From contig JBANDB010000003.1 of NCBI GenBank assembly GCA_037576215.1, forward strand, positions 4,154,001 through 4,218,000: a stretch of 64,000 nucleotides of DNA, written 5' to 3'. The position numbers and the translations under genes are program-made. Of the stretch, positions 60,557-64,000 are shown piece by piece (the first letter of the stretch is position 1; every line of letters begins with the position of its first letter). The notes under the pieces are model-generated. The model made no database searches and was not told the origin of the DNA. It saw only the letters and a list, made by a program, of their open reading frames with translations. Origin of the DNA: Armillaria gallica. Lineage: Eukaryota; Basidiomycota; Agaricomycetes; Agaricales; Physalacriaceae.

Positions 60557-62787
60557 AATGGGTAAGAGAGATCCGCTTACAATGCAAATAAAAAAGCAAA
60601 AGGCATGTTATCGTTGTTATTCGAAGCCGTTATTATGGCAGATGACACAAAGGGACCAATGAACGCAGAAGTTTTCCCCACCTGTTGAAGAAATAGTCAG
60701 CAGTTGCCATCGTCAATAGTATTAAACCAATCAGCGCTTACGACAGAAAACAGGGCAAAGAATAGAAACCTGCAGTTACATGAATCAAATTACACTTTTG
60801 CCGAAAGAGGGTAAAGACCCTACATCTGAGGCAGGGGCGAAACTTCGCTGATCATGGTTTGGCTGTATGCATACCAAGGACATACTAAAAGACCATAGAA
60901 AGCCTGATACAACCTTTGTGAACTCGTTACAAGGGTGATTCTAGCAATAGAGAACGGATACAACGAACCATATTTCCCAGACGTGCTTAAACCCGAATTT
61001 GTCTGTGTGGACGCCAATAAGGCCCCAAATCGTCAGAACCTACAAGATCGTGAGGAAAAACGTCAAGGAGGAATACACCATGACCAACAATAATCCAAAA
61101 TACGTTGAACAAGAGCATCTGTTCAACAGTTCATCAACAGTCTCGACGTATAGAGAATAAGATCCGCTAACAGCCTTCGTGCTGATGCTATAGCGCTTTT
61201 GTACCAGCCAGAAAAGACTGAATGGAATTGAGTTTGACTGTGGCTTATTAGAATGTTGACGTACTAGATACCCATACCCTGGGTTACAATGCCGACGATG
61301 AGGAGCAGAGTCAGCTGAAGAGTCGAGTAAGCCACCACGCTGTATGCCCTCTGCGTCAGGAGATCTCCGTCAGAAGGAGACGTGGACATACCTATTCTGT
61401 AAGGTTCCAATGACGGTGCTATTCAATTTAAATATTTGTGTAAACTGATAATCAGAATTAAAGAAACCACCAACACAGTGGTATTGAGGACGTCCCCCCT
61501 GCAAAATAAGCAGTCAATCAACAACGCCAATAAGAGAAGGGAATGGCGTACATGAGGAAATAGAAGATAAGGTATAAGAAGGTCTGCTTGAGCCGCAGAC
61601 ATTCTCTGAAGGCGACGTAGGTTTGTTTGAAACCAATTATCGTAAGACTAGTTCCGGGAGGTAACTGCAGACCAGGGCGCCTCTTTTCCAGCATAAACCA
61701 TGGCAAGGCGCAAAGCACTGTTGGTCAGGCTGGGAGCCCGCGGACAGAGAAACACAACATACACCAGACCCCTCCAGAAAATGCAATCAAAACACTGAAC
61801 GCCTTTGTGTTGTTCTCTGTGCTTTCGTCTGATCGCAAGCCTTTGAGGATCCCTACCATTACGGCAAGTATTATAATTTCTCCAGCTGAACATACGGTAA
61901 ACGAGATATTTGATATTCGGTTTCGCGCCAGCGAGGTCAAAAGCTCGTGATCTTGTTGACTGCGACAATGTCAGGTAAAGAAAACAAGATGATACATTAT
62001 ATTGACCTTTTTTGGCCGTCATTTAATTCAGTCAACGAAGCTTTGATCTCTGGAAGGTCCCGAGCGAGGCCAGGAAAGGCAGCCGTCCAAAAAGTCAGCG
62101 CACACTGAGATAAGAATCCTTAGTAGCGACAAACTATGATCTGTTGTAGCTATGCACACCTGATAAGTTATCACTTTGAATACGTTAGACGTACAGCACA
62201 CGGACTGATAGATGAACAAAGACGTACATCCCAGGATATACAAAACTATGCCGGCGCGCCATTTGGATGGATCGTCGACCCCCAGCCATGCAAAAGACAC
62301 GCCTACGGCGACAAGGGTAAAGAATATCGTGATGTTGGGCCTAAGGTGGGTTCAACAAGAAGTCAAGTTACAAGAGAATCGACGAGACCTCCAGCGACCA
62401 TAGTCTGCCCATGCGCCAATGCATATAAGAAGGGCAGCTTGAATAGCAAAGCTGATGCCATTCGTTAGCAAGACAATGGAATTTACTGGAGAATGCAATC
62501 AGTGCACACTCAAGGTCTGATGAAGAAATGGGCTCACTGTCACGAACATGGCCAAGATATGGCAAGACGCAGTTGTCGTCGCACGGCGTAACGAACGGCG
62601 GGTCTTTAGGGTCGTAGCCTGCCAGATAAAGAAGATTCTGGAACTGCGAAGGGCCGAAATTGAATCCCGACAACCCGTTGTTGCCTATGTAGTAAAGATA
62701 ATACGACCATAGCTCTTTTCGCGTCGTCGTGTACTCCTCTGCATCGACTTCACTTGGGACTTTTTCAATGGCTTGGTCGTCAGACAT
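60370..62787 (-). CDS. ATG22-like major facilitator (vacuolar amino-acid exporter type)
   Basis: Seventeen exons close in frame as 532 aa: 62787-62538, 62485-62389, 62340-62228, 62173-62160, 62104-62007, 61959-61763, 61717-61552, 61498-61475, 61418-61392, 61348-61265, 61217-61172, 61118-61089, 61039-60969, 60913-60824, 60769-60742, 60681-60581, 60532-60370. Signatures of the Atg22 family: ELWSYYLYYIGNNGLSGF before helix 1, LTNGISFAIQAALL, NTTVTVIGTLQN, FWLVQKRYSISTKA, GLIGVHTDKFGFKHVWEIW, PWYAYSQTMISEV, LFFALFSVVGKTSAFIGP and FLWLVDVEKSR at the end. Known yeast role: export of amino acids from the vacuole after autophagy; other members may serve at the plasma membrane. Seven exons are under 50 nt, so this model needs transcript support, but every junction keeps phase. 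Confidence 0.85.
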
Positions 62788-62982
62788 GATAAGCAGAGTT
62801 CCAAAGAGAAATCCGATGAAATGGAGGAGCTAGCTGTAAAAAGTACTCCCAGCGCCGCATCATGCTTGATAGGCAATTCAAAGATGGCGAACGCACGTTG
62901 TCCTTCTCCATTCAGCACGTTGTTCCTCATTGTGCACGGATCTCGTCTTCACGCTCGCCGTCCGTGCAGAGTCCTCTATAGA
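62788..62982. promoter_or_regulatory. Divergent promoter between ATG22-like and FCP1-like genes
   Basis: 195 bp between two start codons facing away from each other. No clear TATA box or other element is identified. Confidence 0.4.
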
Positions 62983-64000
62983 ATGACTTTTCGAGGCCAC
63001 GGATACGATTATTACGCCCATATCGACTCGAACGACCTCGACTATGCTGGTCAATGGAGTGACGGGTATCACGAGTCTTCATACCGACAGAATAACGGAC
63101 AGCCCTGGCCGCAAGCTTGGGATACTTACGGGTACTATAATAGCCAGTGGCAAGCCCAACCATACGATTATTATGCTCCAGAAGCGCGACGATGGTCTCC
63201 ACGGCGCCGAGATCCATCGCCTTCACCCCCGCCAATACCTACCGAGCCCTCTGCTGAATACCTCGAACTCTCACAACAACCTTCTACGCATATAGACGAC
63301 CCCTCTTCCTCCCGAAAGCTTCTTATTCTAGATTTAAACGGCACTTTGCTGTATAGAGAGGGCAAACCCCAAGGTCCTCGCAGATACCGGCGCGACAGAG
63401 TTAATGGCTCTTCAGAACCTCAGCATCGTGTCGCACATCCTCGTCCCTACATGGGATCATTCAGGCAGTATTTATTTCATCCCACGACGCTAGAGTGGTT
63501 GGACACCATGGTTTGGAGTTCGGCGCAACCATTCAATGTTGACCATATGGTGGATCAGTGCTTCAAGGAGGAAAAGGAAAAATTGATTGCTGTATGGGCT
63601 CGAGATACACTTGGATTAACAAGTGCACAATATCGTGCGTTTCTGGTTCTCGGCTTCGTCGTTTCCACTGAACGTACCTTCAGACCAGAAAACGCAGACT
63701 ACCAAGGACCTTGCTAAGCCATGGACTGCGCTCTCTTTGTTGCCAGACGAAAATGATCAAGTGCCTGCATCATCAAGCAGCGAAGATGGTCCGTCTCACT
63801 CAGCAGACGAACCTGCACCTACGACCGAACCTTCCCGTTCCGCATACGCTCACTCCGCTCTCACCACCCTCCTCCTCGATGATTCCCCGCTTAAAGCTCA
63901 ACTTCAACCCTGGAACCATTTCTGCGTACCCGAGTACACTGCCCAAATTCGAGGCCGCGACCTCTCTACCCGACAGCGCGAAAGAGACAAACCTTCCTCT
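62983..64000 (+). CDS. FCP1/NIF-type HAD phosphatase-domain protein, partial
   Basis: Exons 62983-63634 and 63684-64000 (running off the right edge) give at least 322 aa. Residues 1-70 are rich in Tyr, Asp, Gln and Trp; residues 70-110 are Pro/Ser-rich. The FCP1-homology domain starts at about residue 112: KLLILDLNGTLLY, RPYMGSFRQYLF, EWLDTMVWSSAQP, ARDTLGLTSAQYHQKTQTTKDL, and LTTLLLDDSPLKAQLQPWNH with VPEYTAQ. The layout matches the SCP/FCP1-like phosphatases that act on phospho-Ser/Thr proteins such as the Pol II CTD. The catalytic motif reads D-L-N-G-T where DxDxT is the rule, so the second Asp is replaced by Asn. An in-frame extension upstream of 62983 exists, but this ATG has the best start context. 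Confidence 0.85.

Overview
The window is nuclear DNA from a filamentous fungus, most likely a mushroom-forming basidiomycete (Agaricomycetes). Genes lie on both strands and are cut by many small introns (about 45-65 bp, GT-AG with CTRAY-like branch points). The gene set is typically fungal, with MFS and P450 expansions, JLP1-like dioxygenase, GATA factor, alpha-arrestins and MIC60. There is no bacterial-style operon, Shine-Dalgarno site or CRISPR. I rebuilt gene models by hand from open frames, splice signals and conserved motifs. Every multi-exon model given as confident closes in frame, and exon coordinates are in the evidence fields.

Layout: 0-5 kb holds a truncated Cys4 zinc-ribbon-like protein (-), the RAI1/DXO decapping nuclease (+) and a Whi5/Nrm1-like G1/S regulator (+). 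5.9-15 kb holds an MFS sugar/quinate-type porter, a cytochrome b5-domain protein, an RS-rich nuclear-type protein (-), a peroxisomal enoyl-CoA hydratase ending in SRL, and a TauD-family dioxygenase. 15.6-18.3 kb is a large His/Pro-rich GATA factor (-). 18.3-20.9 kb is gene-poor. 20.9-34.4 kb holds MED22 and TGS1 (head to head), a coiled-coil membrane protein, a PX+PB1 scaffold, ARP10 of dynactin, a PMP47/ANT1-like carrier, and a METTL21-like methyltransferase whose third intron carries a 629-bp TA-flanked inverted-repeat element.

34.4-45.3 kb is an all-minus-strand block with three paralogous alpha-arrestins (PPxY bearing, with a conserved 18-nt micro-exon). Interspersed are a decayed MYND-finger gene, two unrecognised genes and a DUF7330-type protein that also has a PPxY. 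45.4-53.6 kb holds an ISWI remodeller with 23 exons, an unrecognised gene and MIC60. 54.0-59.8 kb is a tandem duplication of about 2.85 kb, each unit carrying one P450 and a minus-strand gene relic. The second P450 has GC instead of GT at two donor sites. 60.4-64 kb holds an ATG22-like transporter and, head to head with it, an FCP1/NIF-type HAD-domain gene running off the right edge.

Functional themes: mRNA cap biology (RAI1, TGS1), Pol II transcription and chromatin (MED22, ISWI, GATA, Whi5-like), peroxisomal fatty-acid metabolism (enoyl-CoA hydratase, PMP47-like carrier) and ubiquitin-linked trafficking (arrestin block). These are mostly independent neighbours. Only the arrestin block and the P450 pair look like locally evolved clusters.
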